Origin: Pontibacter akesuensis
Lineage (GTDB): Bacteria; Bacteroidota; Bacteroidia; Cytophagales; Hymenobacteraceae
Length of the DNA stretch: 64,000 nt
Assembly: GCF_001611675.1 (NCBI RefSeq)
Contig: NZ_CP014766.1
Coordinates: forward strand, 3,038,001-3,102,000
Direction of reading: 5' to 3'
Shown: positions 27,469 to 35,729 of the stretch, in pieces
Layout: every line of letters begins with the position of its first letter
How positions within the stretch are numbered: the stretch's first letter is position 1
Program-made: the position numbers and the translations under genes
The notes under the pieces: model-generated
The model's input: only the letters and a program-made list of their open reading frames with translations
Told to the model about the DNA's origin: nothing
The model's database searches: none

Positions 27469-28554
27469 CTAGGCTGCTTCAATACTGATTTCCTGTAGTT
27501 TCTCTATTGCGTAGTAGGCTTTGTACCAATCCGTGAACTTCCGGAGGCCTTCCTCTATCGTAGTATCCGGTCTGTAATTAAACTTCTCTATCAAATCATC
27601 AATATTAGCCCACGTAGCTGTCACATCGCCAGGCTGCATCTGCTTCAGTTCAAGTATAGCTTCCTTGCCCAGGCACTTTTCTAACTCCCTGATAAACGTT
27701 AGCAGCTCTACCGGCTGGTTGTTGCCAATGTTGTAAATGCAGTAAGGGGCAGATGAGCGGGATGGGTCTGGTTGTGTATTGTCCCACCCTTGGCAAGCAG
27801 CGGCAGGACTGTCTATCACATTTACTACACCCTTGACAATGTCATCAATGTAAGTGAAGTCCCGCCTCATTTTGCCGTAGTTAAACACCGGGATAGGCTT
27901 ATTATGGCAGATGGCATCTGCGAAGGAAAAGTAAGCCATGTCCGGCCTGCCCCAGGGGCCATAAACGGTAAAGAAGCGTAGTCCGGAAGTCGGTATTTTG
28001 TACAGGTGACTGTAGGTATGGGCCATCAGTTCATTCGCCTTTTTGCTGGCCGCATACAAAGAGATGGGGTGATCCACGCAGTGCTTTACCGAAAAGGGCA
28101 TAGTTCCGTTTAAGCCATATACGCTGGATGAGCTGGCATACACCAAATGCTTGAGCGGGTTGTGCCGGCTTGCCTCCAGTATGTTCAGAAAACTGATTAG
28201 GTTAGACTGGGCGTAAGCATCGGGGTTTGTGATGGAATAACGGACTCCAGCTTGCGCAGCCAGGTGCACGATTACATCAAAGTGCTCCTTCGCACAAAGT
28301 GTCATCAGGGCTGCTTTGTCTTCCAGATTCATCCGGATAAACCTATAGCCGATGTGCTTGCTGCTCTGCACTTCCGTGTGCCAGTCTACTAGGCATTGGT
28401 CAATACCGCTTTCAGCCAGGCGGGCAAATTTTAGTTTTGGATCGTAGTAGTCGTTGATATTGTCTATTCCTACTACTTCATCCCCTCTCCTTAACAATTG
28501 CTCAGCCAAGTGAAAACCGACAAATCCTGCTGTTCCTGTAACTAATATTTTCAT
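27469..28554 (-). CDS. NAD-dependent nucleotide-sugar epimerase, UDP-glucuronate 4-epimerase type
   Basis: 361 residues, an extended short-chain dehydrogenase. MKILVTGTAGFVGFHLAEQLLRRGDEVVGIDNINDYYDPKLKFARL has the GxxGFxG dinucleotide motif and the NDYYDPxLK signature typical of UDP-glucuronate 4-epimerases. The active site is SLYAASKKANELMAHTYSHLY (YxxxK), with TVYGPWGRPDMA after it and RDFTYIDDIVKG as substrate-binding strand. It would make UDP-galacturonate from UDP-glucuronate, supplying uronic acid to the polymer. The exact substrate is family-based inference. A 51-bp gap separates it from the upxY-like gene. Confidence 0.88.
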   Translation of the reverse strand: MKILVTGTAGFVGFHLAEQLLRRGDEVVGIDNINDYYDPKLKFARLAESGIDQCLVDWHTEVQSSKHIGYRFIRMNLEDKAALMTLCAKEHFDVIVHLAAQAGVRYSITNPDAYAQSNLISFLNILEASRHNPLKHLVYASSSSVYGLNGTMPFSVKHCVDHPISLYAASKKANELMAHTYSHLYKIPTSGLRFFTVYGPWGRPDMAYFSFADAICHNKPIPVFNYGKMRRDFTYIDDIVKGVVNVIDSPAAACQGWDNTQPDPSRSSAPYCIYNIGNNQPVELLTFIRELEKCLGKEAILELKQMQPGDVTATWANIDDLIEKFNYRPDTTIEEGLRKFTDWYKAYYAIEKLQEISIEAA

Positions 28555-28605
28555 GTGCTAGCTGTTAATATAATCCCGACGCTACATATTATTTTATTAG
28601 GCTTT

Positions 28606-29130
28606 CTATACTTTCACTGCGCTTGCCGTATCAAGCTCTGCATACATGAAGAACCCGAGCGATGGAAGCGCCACCTTGATTTGATTGTTCTTGACGGCTA
28701 CCACGGTGCCCTCTTTATCCATCAGAGAACCCGATGTTACCTTTACCTTGTCGTTGACGTTGAATGCGGCTCTTTGGACCTTAACAGTGCTGTGCTCCTT
28801 CAAAAACTGGCTGATGGCCTCTATTTCTTCATCTCTGATAACAGCAGGTTTGCCCAGCCAATGCACCAGGTTGATGATGCCGGGCACCTGCCGGAGATGC
28901 GGAAACTGTTTTTCCTGGAGCCTTACAAACACATAAGACGGTAGCAAGGGCGCCTGTATTAATTTCCTTCTATCACTCCACTGTCGCATCACTTTGTTCA
29001 GCGGGCAATAATTTGTGACGTTTATCTGCGTTAAAGCATCAGCTACCTTCTTTTCCCAGCGCGGTTTTGTATACACCGCATACCATCTCTCATCCATAGC
29101 CACGTCTTTAAAATTTGAATAATCCGTCAC
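28606..29130 (-). CDS. UpxY/NusG-family transcription antiterminator
   Basis: 174 residues. The start may be ATG 29130 or the internal ATG 29097 (MDERWYAVYTKPRWEKKVADAL), which fits homologues better. The NGN domain runs from WYAVYTKPRWEKK to LVHWLGKPAVI, with LLPSYVFVRLQEK typical of UpxY/RfaH-like proteins. A KOW domain follows (NVNDKVKVTSGSLMDKEGTVVAVKNNQIKVALPSLG). It binds RNA polymerase and lets it read through the long operon. It lies third, after the wzc gene and a 186-bp leader, rather than first as is usual in Bacteroides capsule loci. The family is firm. Confidence 0.9.
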   Translation of the reverse strand: MTDYSNFKDVAMDERWYAVYTKPRWEKKVADALTQINVTNYCPLNKVMRQWSDRRKLIQAPLLPSYVFVRLQEKQFPHLRQVPGIINLVHWLGKPAVIRDEEIEAISQFLKEHSTVKVQRAAFNVNDKVKVTSGSLMDKEGTVVAVKNNQIKVALPSLGFFMYAELDTASAVKV

Positions 29131-29316
29131 AGAAGTATAAGGCTTCGCCTTCCTCAGTCACATGCCGTAACCGGGTTGAGGGGATTTTGGAGTAGCTGCT
29201 TGCATAATATATTCTGAGCAGCCACGTGGTTGTGGTAGCAGCAAGTATAACTGCCACCGTGTTAGTTTTGAAATTGCGCGCTTCTCCTAAAGTATGACTG
29301 GGGGAGAAGCAGGAGT
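29131..29316 (-). promoter_or_regulatory. Leader between wzc-like and upxY-like genes
   Basis: A 186-bp non-coding gap inside an otherwise compact operon, with two AAGTATA copies (near 29133 and 29244). It is a reasonable place for an internal promoter or for the element recognised by the antiterminator, but no hairpin or consensus could be fixed by eye. Confidence 0.3.
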
Positions 29317-31632
29317 TTATGCTTTTACTTTCCGGGACATGTATGTTTTGTCGCCATACCTGTTCTCGTAGCCATACCCGTAACCGTAGCCGTACTGCCC
29401 CTTGATGTAGCCCCTGGGTTTTACCCCATTAAAGATGATGGCTACATTGTTCAGAGAAGCTAACTTATTGCTCTGCGACAGGCGCTGCACAATGTTTTTT
29501 GGAGTATAGGCATGACGCATCACCAGCAGCGTAATGTCGCTGTACTCAGAAAGGAGATAAGCATCCGAAATCAAATCGATAGGTGGTGTATCGATGATGA
29601 TGTAGTCCATGGCACTCTCCAAGTAGCCGAACAACTGCTCCAGTTTACCGTTCAGCAACAGTTCTGTGTGGTCGCCAACATCCATCCCAGCCGGAACCAA
29701 GTACAAATTGGAGCAAGAGGTATCTCTTATAATCTCATCAAGGGCAACCTCCTCATTCATGAACTCGATAATGCCGGGTTGGTCGCGCATCTCGAAAAGG
29801 TTGGATGCGTTTGGATTCCTTAAGTCGAAATCAAGGAGTGCTACCCGTTTTCCTGAAGAGGCCAGGCTACAGGCTAAGTTCGTGCTGACATAGCTCTTGC
29901 CTTCACCCGGTATACTGGAGGTTACCATAATCTTCTTTTTTGTGAAGGTGCGCCCGTACAAACCCATTGTAGCCCTTAACTGCCGGAACTGTTCCACAAC
30001 CGAAACCTCTACTGGCTTCTCAAATGGCGCTTTCATCTTGGACTTAGAAGTTGACAGTTCCGCTACAATCGGAAACTTTATGTGGTTTTCAATTTCTGAC
30101 CTAAACAGCAGTTTACTGTTAAGCATCTCCTTACCGGCTACCAAGGCCACTCCAGACCCAAGCGCAAACAGAATTGCTGCCACATACGCGTACAGCGGTT
30201 TTGGGCTAATCGGCTTCTTGGAGGATGAAGCCATATCCACAATCCGGATATCTTCGGCAGTTGGTGCATACGAGAGTACCGTTTCCTCCCTTTTCTGAAG
30301 TAAAAAGCTATAGGCATTGTTCTTAACAGACTGCTGCCGGCTAATTTCCAGCAACTCTCTTTCCTTCTGCGGAATGTTTTGTATAACCGCGTTATACCTG
30401 TTGTTGGTAGATAAAAGGTTGATGCGGCTTGCCAGGAGGTTGTCGCGCTGGTTCTGTATGTTCTCCAAGATACTTGGCCTGATGCTACTGATTTCCTGCG
30501 TCAGCGACAGGATAATAGGGTTGTTCTCAGCCGTTGTTTTGCTTAGTTGCTGGTGCTCGATCTCAGTATTGTAGAGTTTCTGCAAAAGCTGGGAAAGCAC
30601 CGGATCATTTACTCCTAATGTAGAGGGGACAATTCCTGTTGTGTTCTCTTTCGAGATCACGTACCGCTCAACCCGATCCAACACAGCTAGTTGCAGGTTG
30701 ATCTCTGATATGCGGCGGTCGTTGTTGCCGACATTCTGCAGAAACAGTTTGCCCTGTTCATTTAAATCTACGGCTCCTTGCGCAGACTTATACTGCACGA
30801 TTTTCTTTTCAAGCTCATCCAACTCCTTTTCTATAATCTGGATTCGCCCCTCTACGAACTCCAGGGTCTGCGCTGCCAATTTATTTCTGTCGTTAAGTGT
30901 TTCCTCCTGGTAGGCATAGATTAAGGTGTTTAAAACATCCTCTCCACGCTCGGGCACCTCGTCCCTAACATAAAGGTTAACAACGCTGGAAAGCTTACCC
31001 GGTGATTCTATGATCACGTTGCCAAGCAGCTTATTGGCTGCTGCTTTAGGATTAACAAGGGAGAAGTAAAAAACGGAGTTAGGGGAGACTATGGTTCTAC
31101 GGGCATTGCTGGTAAAACGAATTACACCATAGGGGGTATTCAGCCACTGGTTTAGCGGGTAAATTTTGTTGTTAATTGTCAGTTGCCGCCGCTGCTCATC
31201 AAAAGTAAAGTAAACTTTCGCCTGTTCCTTTACTTTTTCCGGCGACTGAAGTTCTATGTTGATAGGGGAGGTGATGTAGGCAGAAACGGACTTAAACTCT
31301 TCGTCCTCGAAAACCGGCGCATATAGGCCTAGCCTGTTTACCACTTTGTTCATCAACTCATGAGAACTAAGCACATTTATCTCGTTCTCTACAATCTTGT
31401 TAGAAGTAAAGGCATCTATCGATTCCGTCATTTTCGAGTCGTTCACCCCCTTCTTCTCGTCTTTCACAATTAGAGAAGCAGTGGCTGAATAAACAGGCGT
31501 GGCATAATACCGCAGGTAGCCCCATGCGCCTAGCATGGATACTGCGAGTAAAATAACAAACAACGGCCAGAAAGGCAGATATTTAAATAAAATATAGCCT
31601 ACTAAGTTATCATTAAGTTTTGCCTTCTCCAT
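29317..31632 (-). CDS. Polysaccharide co-polymerase with tyrosine autokinase (Wzc-like)
   Basis: 771 residues. A membrane segment at ~18-38 starts a Wzz-type chain-length domain with long coiled coil (~270-430), and a second membrane segment lies at ~478-496. The cytoplasmic BY-kinase domain has Walker A SSIPGEGKSYVSTNLACSL, Walker A' VALLDFDLRNP and Walker B YIIIDTPP. The C-terminus has a tyrosine cluster (GQYGYGYGYGYENRYGDKTY), the usual autophosphorylation tail. It controls polymer length and couples to the outer-membrane exporter at the next locus, 13 bp upstream. Both domain sets are complete, so an active protein is expected. Confidence 0.94.
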   Translation of the reverse strand: MEKAKLNDNLVGYILFKYLPFWPLFVILLAVSMLGAWGYLRYYATPVYSATASLIVKDEKKGVNDSKMTESIDAFTSNKIVENEINVLSSHELMNKVVNRLGLYAPVFEDEEFKSVSAYITSPINIELQSPEKVKEQAKVYFTFDEQRRQLTINNKIYPLNQWLNTPYGVIRFTSNARRTIVSPNSVFYFSLVNPKAAANKLLGNVIIESPGKLSSVVNLYVRDEVPERGEDVLNTLIYAYQEETLNDRNKLAAQTLEFVEGRIQIIEKELDELEKKIVQYKSAQGAVDLNEQGKLFLQNVGNNDRRISEINLQLAVLDRVERYVISKENTTGIVPSTLGVNDPVLSQLLQKLYNTEIEHQQLSKTTAENNPIILSLTQEISSIRPSILENIQNQRDNLLASRINLLSTNNRYNAVIQNIPQKERELLEISRQQSVKNNAYSFLLQKREETVLSYAPTAEDIRIVDMASSSKKPISPKPLYAYVAAILFALGSGVALVAGKEMLNSKLLFRSEIENHIKFPIVAELSTSKSKMKAPFEKPVEVSVVEQFRQLRATMGLYGRTFTKKKIMVTSSIPGEGKSYVSTNLACSLASSGKRVALLDFDLRNPNASNLFEMRDQPGIIEFMNEEVALDEIIRDTSCSNLYLVPAGMDVGDHTELLLNGKLEQLFGYLESAMDYIIIDTPPIDLISDAYLLSEYSDITLLVMRHAYTPKNIVQRLSQSNKLASLNNVAIIFNGVKPRGYIKGQYGYGYGYGYENRYGDKTYMSRKVKA

Positions 31633-31645
31633 AATTCCATCGTGC

Positions 31646-32446
31646 TTATCTTGTCAAACGGTCGATACTAACAACAACCAGTGTAAGGCCGCTTAGGGCC
31701 AACGGCAACCACTGCCTTAGGGCACCCGCACTTGCAATTTTTGTTTTGTTAGGCTCCACATAAATGATGTCATTTGACTTCAAATAATAGTAGGGGGAGG
31801 TAAACAACTCGTTTGTGGTTAAATCAACTCGCGTCAGTACGCGCTTTCCCTCCTCTTCTCTTATCAGAAGTATATTGTCTCGCTTCGCATAAATGGTAAG
31901 GTCTCCTGCCAATCCGAGCGCCTCCAGAAAGGTCAGCTTTTCGTTCGGCACAGTAAGAACAGATGGGCGTGCTACCTCTCCTAAAACAGAAACTTTATAG
32001 TTCAGATACCTGATGTCGACAATCGGACTTATCAAGAGCTTCCTGTCAAGTATCTCCTGTCGAATCTTATTCTTTAGCCCTTCCTTTGTTAAACCAGCGG
32101 CTTTTATGTTTCCGAGTAGCGGAATCTGGATAAACCCATCCCGCTCCACCAGGTATCCGAAAACTGGCGAGATGGTGTTAGTGGCATTGGCGTTTCGAAT
32201 GGAGTTGTTGCTGGAGACGTTAAACATCTCAGATGCATCAGGGTTCAGGCTGCTGATGGTAATGCTCAGCAAATCATTTTCCTGAATTACGGGCTCTAGC
32301 GTCTCTATTTTGTCTGCAAATTCTGAAGCCTGGATGTTATTGAAGTAGATGGCTTCGCTTGTACCTGCACAGGAGCAACCAAGCAATAGCAGCGCAACAA
32401 CAAGAACAGGTTCTATAAAACTGTAGGACTTCATTCGAGAAGACAT
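31646..32446 (-). CDS. Polysaccharide export lipoprotein (Wza-like)
   Basis: 266 residues. An alternative ATG lies at 32434. A lipobox-like LLLLGCSC places it in the outer membrane. The Poly_export domain includes PVIQENDLLSITISSLNPDASEMF and the SLBB region has YKVSVLGEVARPSVLTVPNEKLTFLEALGLAGD and KSNDIIYVEP. A hydrophobic C-terminal segment (WLPLALSGLTLVVVSI) resembles the transmembrane tail of Bacteroidota Wza proteins. It forms the outer-membrane channel through which the polymer leaves, together with the Wzc-like protein encoded directly after it. It is the first gene of the minus-strand EPS arm. Confidence 0.92.
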   Translation of the reverse strand: MSSRMKSYSFIEPVLVVALLLLGCSCAGTSEAIYFNNIQASEFADKIETLEPVIQENDLLSITISSLNPDASEMFNVSSNNSIRNANATNTISPVFGYLVERDGFIQIPLLGNIKAAGLTKEGLKNKIRQEILDRKLLISPIVDIRYLNYKVSVLGEVARPSVLTVPNEKLTFLEALGLAGDLTIYAKRDNILLIREEEGKRVLTRVDLTTNELFTSPYYYLKSNDIIYVEPNKTKIASAGALRQWLPLALSGLTLVVVSIDRLTR

Positions 32447-32804
32447 AAAGGCTAAAAAGAGAATTATTCTAGGTTTAATTTAGGGATTAATACGATTCCT
32501 AACAAATAATTATAAGTAAATTGTTATAAAAATAATAAAAATATTTATGATTCATTTTTAGCTAAATAGAATAATATCTCCACTAATTAAAAAGGATGTT
32601 ACACAGATAAGTCACAGTATGTGAGGGATAAAAAATAGATCGTCAAGTGAGAGAAGTACGGCCGTAAAAGAGCGACTCTAACATTATAGTAATACCTTGA
32701 GCGAAAAATAAAGCATGAACGCCTTAAGGAGCAAAGGATAATGCAGGATAGCGCAGTGTGTAGGTTCAGGCGCTGTTAAGAAAGGAATAGCTAAGGCCTT
32801 GAAG
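32447..32804. promoter_or_regulatory. AT-rich region upstream of the EPS operon
   Basis: 358 bp upstream of the first EPS gene, with a very AT-rich block at 32500-32600. The promoter of the long minus-strand operon should be here. An exact Bacteroidota -7 element could not be assigned. No hairpin or small gene is evident. Confidence 0.4.
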
Positions 32805-33419
32805 TTACTTTTTCAGCTTCCTGATCTGCTTCGGGAAGAACCACAGGCTCACGCCAGTTAGGGTGAGCACCAGCAGGCCGAGGCCCAGCACGTTCATACT
32901 TACCAGCTTAAAGCCGTCGCTGATGATAGAACCGTCGTGCAGGTGCTCAATCCAATCAGAATGCCTTTGCGCCACCGAGAGCACCTTTCCGGTGCCACCA
33001 TCCAACTGCACTTCCCAATAGCCTTCCGCAAAAAGCACTTTCACAATGCCTTTATCCGGGCGTGCCTCCAGGCGATCGATTGGGACATCCGGCATCCCCT
33101 GGGCAGAATCCAACGCAGCGGTAGCCACGCTGGCCATGTCCGCAAGCGGAATCCACTGCGTCAGGTCTGTGGTCAGGCCATCCTGTGTTGGGGGCTGCAG
33201 CAGGTCCACGTTTTTTTTCCAGCCAAGCAACAAGCCCGTTATGCTGCTTATCAGCAGGAACAGGCCCAGGCACAACCCCAGGTAGCGATGGTATACACGG
33301 TAGTTGCGCAGCATGCCTGCAAGGCGGCTTATACTTTTTTTAGACGTAGGGTTGGTACTCAAGTGCGGCCTCTTCTTTGGTTGATACGCTACAAGGGGTT
33401 CTGAAACTAAATATCCCAC
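32805..33419 (-). CDS. PepSY-domain membrane protein (short form)
   Basis: 204 residues. There are two membrane segments: YHRYLGLCLGLFLLISSITGLLLGW near 40-66 and LVSMNVLGLGLLVLTLTGVSLWFFP near 170-195. Between them is a PepSY-like region (RLEARPDKGIVKVLFAEGYWEVQLDGGTGKVLSVAQRHSDWIEHLHDGS). The RxxHxxxG start is shared with PiuB-type proteins linked to iron or haem handling. A basic N-terminal extension precedes the first helix, and an internal ATG at 33314 may be the true start. A second, different PepSY protein is encoded at 49205-49969. Function is inference from family. Confidence 0.8.
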   Translation of the reverse strand: MGYLVSEPLVAYQPKKRPHLSTNPTSKKSISRLAGMLRNYRVYHRYLGLCLGLFLLISSITGLLLGWKKNVDLLQPPTQDGLTTDLTQWIPLADMASVATAALDSAQGMPDVPIDRLEARPDKGIVKVLFAEGYWEVQLDGGTGKVLSVAQRHSDWIEHLHDGSIISDGFKLVSMNVLGLGLLVLTLTGVSLWFFPKQIRKLKK

Positions 33420-33570
33420 TATTCAGGCACTATTCCAATTATGACAGGGCTTGTAGCTGGGGTTTATTGTTGTAACAAGTATAAAACTTTACATCTGGCG
33501 CAAGAGCAAAGCAACCTTTGTCGCCGTTTGCTACTCTTGTTTGTGAAGACCCTTTTACCACAAAAGAACT

Positions 33571-34026
33571 ATGATGAACTATGTTTTCGCTTTTATGGGA
33601 CTGCTCCTGCTAGGGCAGTGCCACCACGACCCAACGGGAGATGTAAAACCACAGGAACAAGCATTCGGGAAATCGTTTGTGTTGGAGAAGGGGGAGGAGG
33701 TAGCGGTAAGCGGTAAGGCCGCCGAAAAGCTGACGGTCCGGCTCAGCAACCTCGCCGACTCGCGCTGCCCGGAGGATGTGGTTTGTGTGTGGATGGGGAA
33801 TGCGGTTGTAGGCCTGACCGTTTCCAACGCCAGCGAAAAGAACAGGCAGCTGCAGTTTTGCCTCGGCGACTGCCGCCCCGACCCGGTGCGCAACAAGCAT
33901 ACCGTGCGTACGGAACTGGGCCAGCAGGCATACGACATAACTGTGCTGGAGGTGCTTCAGCTGCCAAACTCTAAAAACCCGGAAGAGGCCAAGCAGGTGA
34001 AAGTGCTGGTGGAGCCTGTCGGCTGA
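33571..34026 (+). CDS. Small lipoprotein with conserved DSRCP...CVWMG motif
   Basis: 151 residues. The N-terminus MMNYVFAFMGLLLLGQC ends in a lipobox (LLGQC); ATG 33574 is an equally good start. The mature part has a single compact domain with VRLSNLADSRCPEDVVCVWMGNAVVGLTV. Two cysteines probably pair in a disulfide. This DSRCPxxVxCVWxG pattern occurs in bacterial hypothetical envelope proteins, and I know no function. A further Cys pair (FCLGDCRPD) is nearby. It stands alone, 88 bp before the next plus-strand gene. Confidence 0.75.
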   Translation: MMNYVFAFMGLLLLGQCHHDPTGDVKPQEQAFGKSFVLEKGEEVAVSGKAAEKLTVRLSNLADSRCPEDVVCVWMGNAVVGLTVSNASEKNRQLQFCLGDCRPDPVRNKHTVRTELGQQAYDITVLEVLQLPNSKNPEEAKQVKVLVEPVG

Positions 34027-34114
34027 TCTCGTTCCGGAGCGAAGCAGAACACATTCTAAAGTACAGCTGTGTACAGCTCGCTTTTTAATTTTATCCTCAA
34101 CATCCTTCCCTTCC

Positions 34115-34939
34115 ATGAAGCAACTACTCACCCTTTTCTTCCTGCTGCTTTCGCTTTATGCCCCGGCACAAACTATAAAGTTACAGGGCAAGGTGTTGGC
34201 AATAGGCAGTTCTGAGCATCTGTCCTATGTCAACATCGGCATACGAAACAAGAACATCGGTACCGCCACTGACGAGCACGGCAGTTTTATACTTGTGCTG
34301 CCGGCTGAGCGAAGCCAGGACACGCTCACTTTCTCGGCTATAGGCTACCAGGAGCTGTCGGTGCCAGTGCGGCAGTTGGCGCAGGCCCAGCCGCTGGAGA
34401 TAAAGCTTCGGGAAAAGGAGAATGCCCTGCAGGAAGTGGTGGTGACAAGCCGTAAAATGAAAATCAAAAAGTTAGGTAATACCGGGCGGCTACCGGGTGT
34501 ATGGGGCATGCCTGAGAACAAGGAGGGCAAAGATGTGTATGAGTTTGCCAACTTTATCAGGGTAAAGGGCAAGCCGACAGAGCTACTCTCAGCGCACTTT
34601 TACCTCGCCAGCGGCAAACTGGATTCGGTCCTCTTCCGCATTAACCTGTACAAAAACAACAACGGATTTCCAGGCGAGCGTCTGGCGGATAAAAACATCA
34701 TGCAGCGCCTGACAACCAAAGACGGCTGGATCAGCATTGACCTACAGCCTTTTGGAGTTTACGCTGATGAGGACTTCTTTCTGGGGATTGAGTACCTGCC
34801 GGCAGCGGGCGCCGATAAGTTTGCTATCGCCTTAGGTGCTAAGCTCGGCGGCAGCAGCTATTCCCGCCAATCCAGCCTGGGCACCTGGGAAAAGTTTGTA
34901 GGTGCCAGTTTGAGCGGCTATGTAACGGTAAGGCAATAG
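34115..34939 (+). CDS. Carboxypeptidase-like regulatory domain protein
   Basis: 274 residues with a signal peptide (MKQLLTLFFLLLSLYAPAQ). Residues ~24-110 form a CarboxypepD_reg-like/DUF4480-type beta-sandwich: IKLQGKVLAIGSSEHLSYVNIGIRNKNIGTATDEHGSFILVLP and DTLTFSAIGYQELSVPV, ending in LQEVVVTSRK. Such domains normally precede a TonB plug, but here a beta-rich tail of ~150 residues follows (GMPENKEGKDVYEFANFIRVKGKPTELLS to GYVTVRQ). It is probably periplasmic or surface-exposed. The role is unknown. Its proximity to the small lipoprotein suggests joint expression. Confidence 0.8.
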   Translation: MKQLLTLFFLLLSLYAPAQTIKLQGKVLAIGSSEHLSYVNIGIRNKNIGTATDEHGSFILVLPAERSQDTLTFSAIGYQELSVPVRQLAQAQPLEIKLREKENALQEVVVTSRKMKIKKLGNTGRLPGVWGMPENKEGKDVYEFANFIRVKGKPTELLSAHFYLASGKLDSVLFRINLYKNNNGFPGERLADKNIMQRLTTKDGWISIDLQPFGVYADEDFFLGIEYLPAAGADKFAIALGAKLGGSSYSRQSSLGTWEKFVGASLSGYVTVRQ

Positions 34940-35672
34940 CGTTTTAAGTTCAGAGTCTCAAATTCTGAGTGTTGAGTTAGTTCTATAGTAGTGTTTAAAT
35001 TGCCAGTAAAACTACCTCCGGCCTCTCCGCAACTAGAGGAAGAGTTCTGTAACTGAAGTATGGGTAGTGTAGTTATGGCTGTAGTTGCCCCTTCTCCCGA
35101 ACCCTCTCCCCATAGGGGCGAGGGAACTTTGCTGTAAGTTTAGGCGCCTTTGATTCAGCAGAAGTAAAACACCCCTGTAGTCCCCTCAAGGGGACAGTTA
35201 TACTTGTTGCATGGCGAAAGCATTTGCTGTTCGATTTGATTCCAGTCATTGGGTTAAGCGCCTTGTGCATGTTGCGGTGCCCGCTCGGGCAGCCCGCAGC
35301 GGAGCGAACAGAGGGCCCCTACCCCCGGAGCAGCTTCAGGCACACAGCGGGATGCCCTTATCGAGGGCCCCTACCCCCAGGACGAGGCCTCGCTCCTATA
35401 GGGCCCCAAACCCAGCCGTGAGCGCTCCAACGTATGAGGTGAAACGGTTGGTGTTTGTAAGCTGGAGGATGAACAGTAACTAACAAGGACAGCTTGGCTG
35501 AGGTTGCATAGAACAGAGCCTATGGTAGTATGGCCGCAACAAGTGTAGCCGTCGCTAAGGAAGTATGGCTTTGCAAGTCAATTGAGTTGCAAACTTAGCA
35601 TCATTATTAGACATAAGTCTGAAGACTCGCGCTAGCAGAGGGTGAACAGCAGCCATAGAATCATCTATAAAC
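34940..35672. repeat. Intergenic repeat region: palindromic units and long repeat A, copy 1
   Basis: A 733-bp stretch without a credible gene. It holds two small palindromic units (35099-35129 and 35168-35199, the latter with CCCCTCAAGGGG) and a long degenerate repeat, about 35166-35637, whose second copy is at 41768-42138. The copies share the identical 16-mer GCCGTGAGCGCTCCAA (35415-35430 and 41955-41970) and the block TTGGGTT[A/G]AGCGCC. Both end in an RTCTGAAGAY hairpin (35610-35634). The ORF-like frames inside are not conserved between the copies, so I treat it as non-coding. Confidence 0.75.
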
Positions 35673-35674
35673 AA

Positions 35675-35708
35675 AAACACCCCGACCACAAGTATGGCCG
35701 GGGTGTTT
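35675..35708 (-). terminator. Intrinsic terminator of the Asp-box gene
   Basis: A 10-bp stem, AAACACCCCG (35675-35684) with CGGGGTGTTT (35699-35708), has an A-rich left flank that becomes a T-rich tail on the minus strand. It lies 22 bp after the stop of the gene at 35730. Confidence 0.85.
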
Positions 35709-35729
35709 CAATACCAAGCAAGTATAAAC

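Noticed and set aside
33610..34131. Minus-strand open frame of 173 codons
   Set aside because: It overlaps the small lipoprotein gene, which has a lipobox and a conserved cysteine motif; the minus frame has none.
35211..35483. 90-codon open frame within repeat A copy 1
   Set aside because: The frame is not kept in repeat A copy 2, and the amino-acid make-up is not protein-like.
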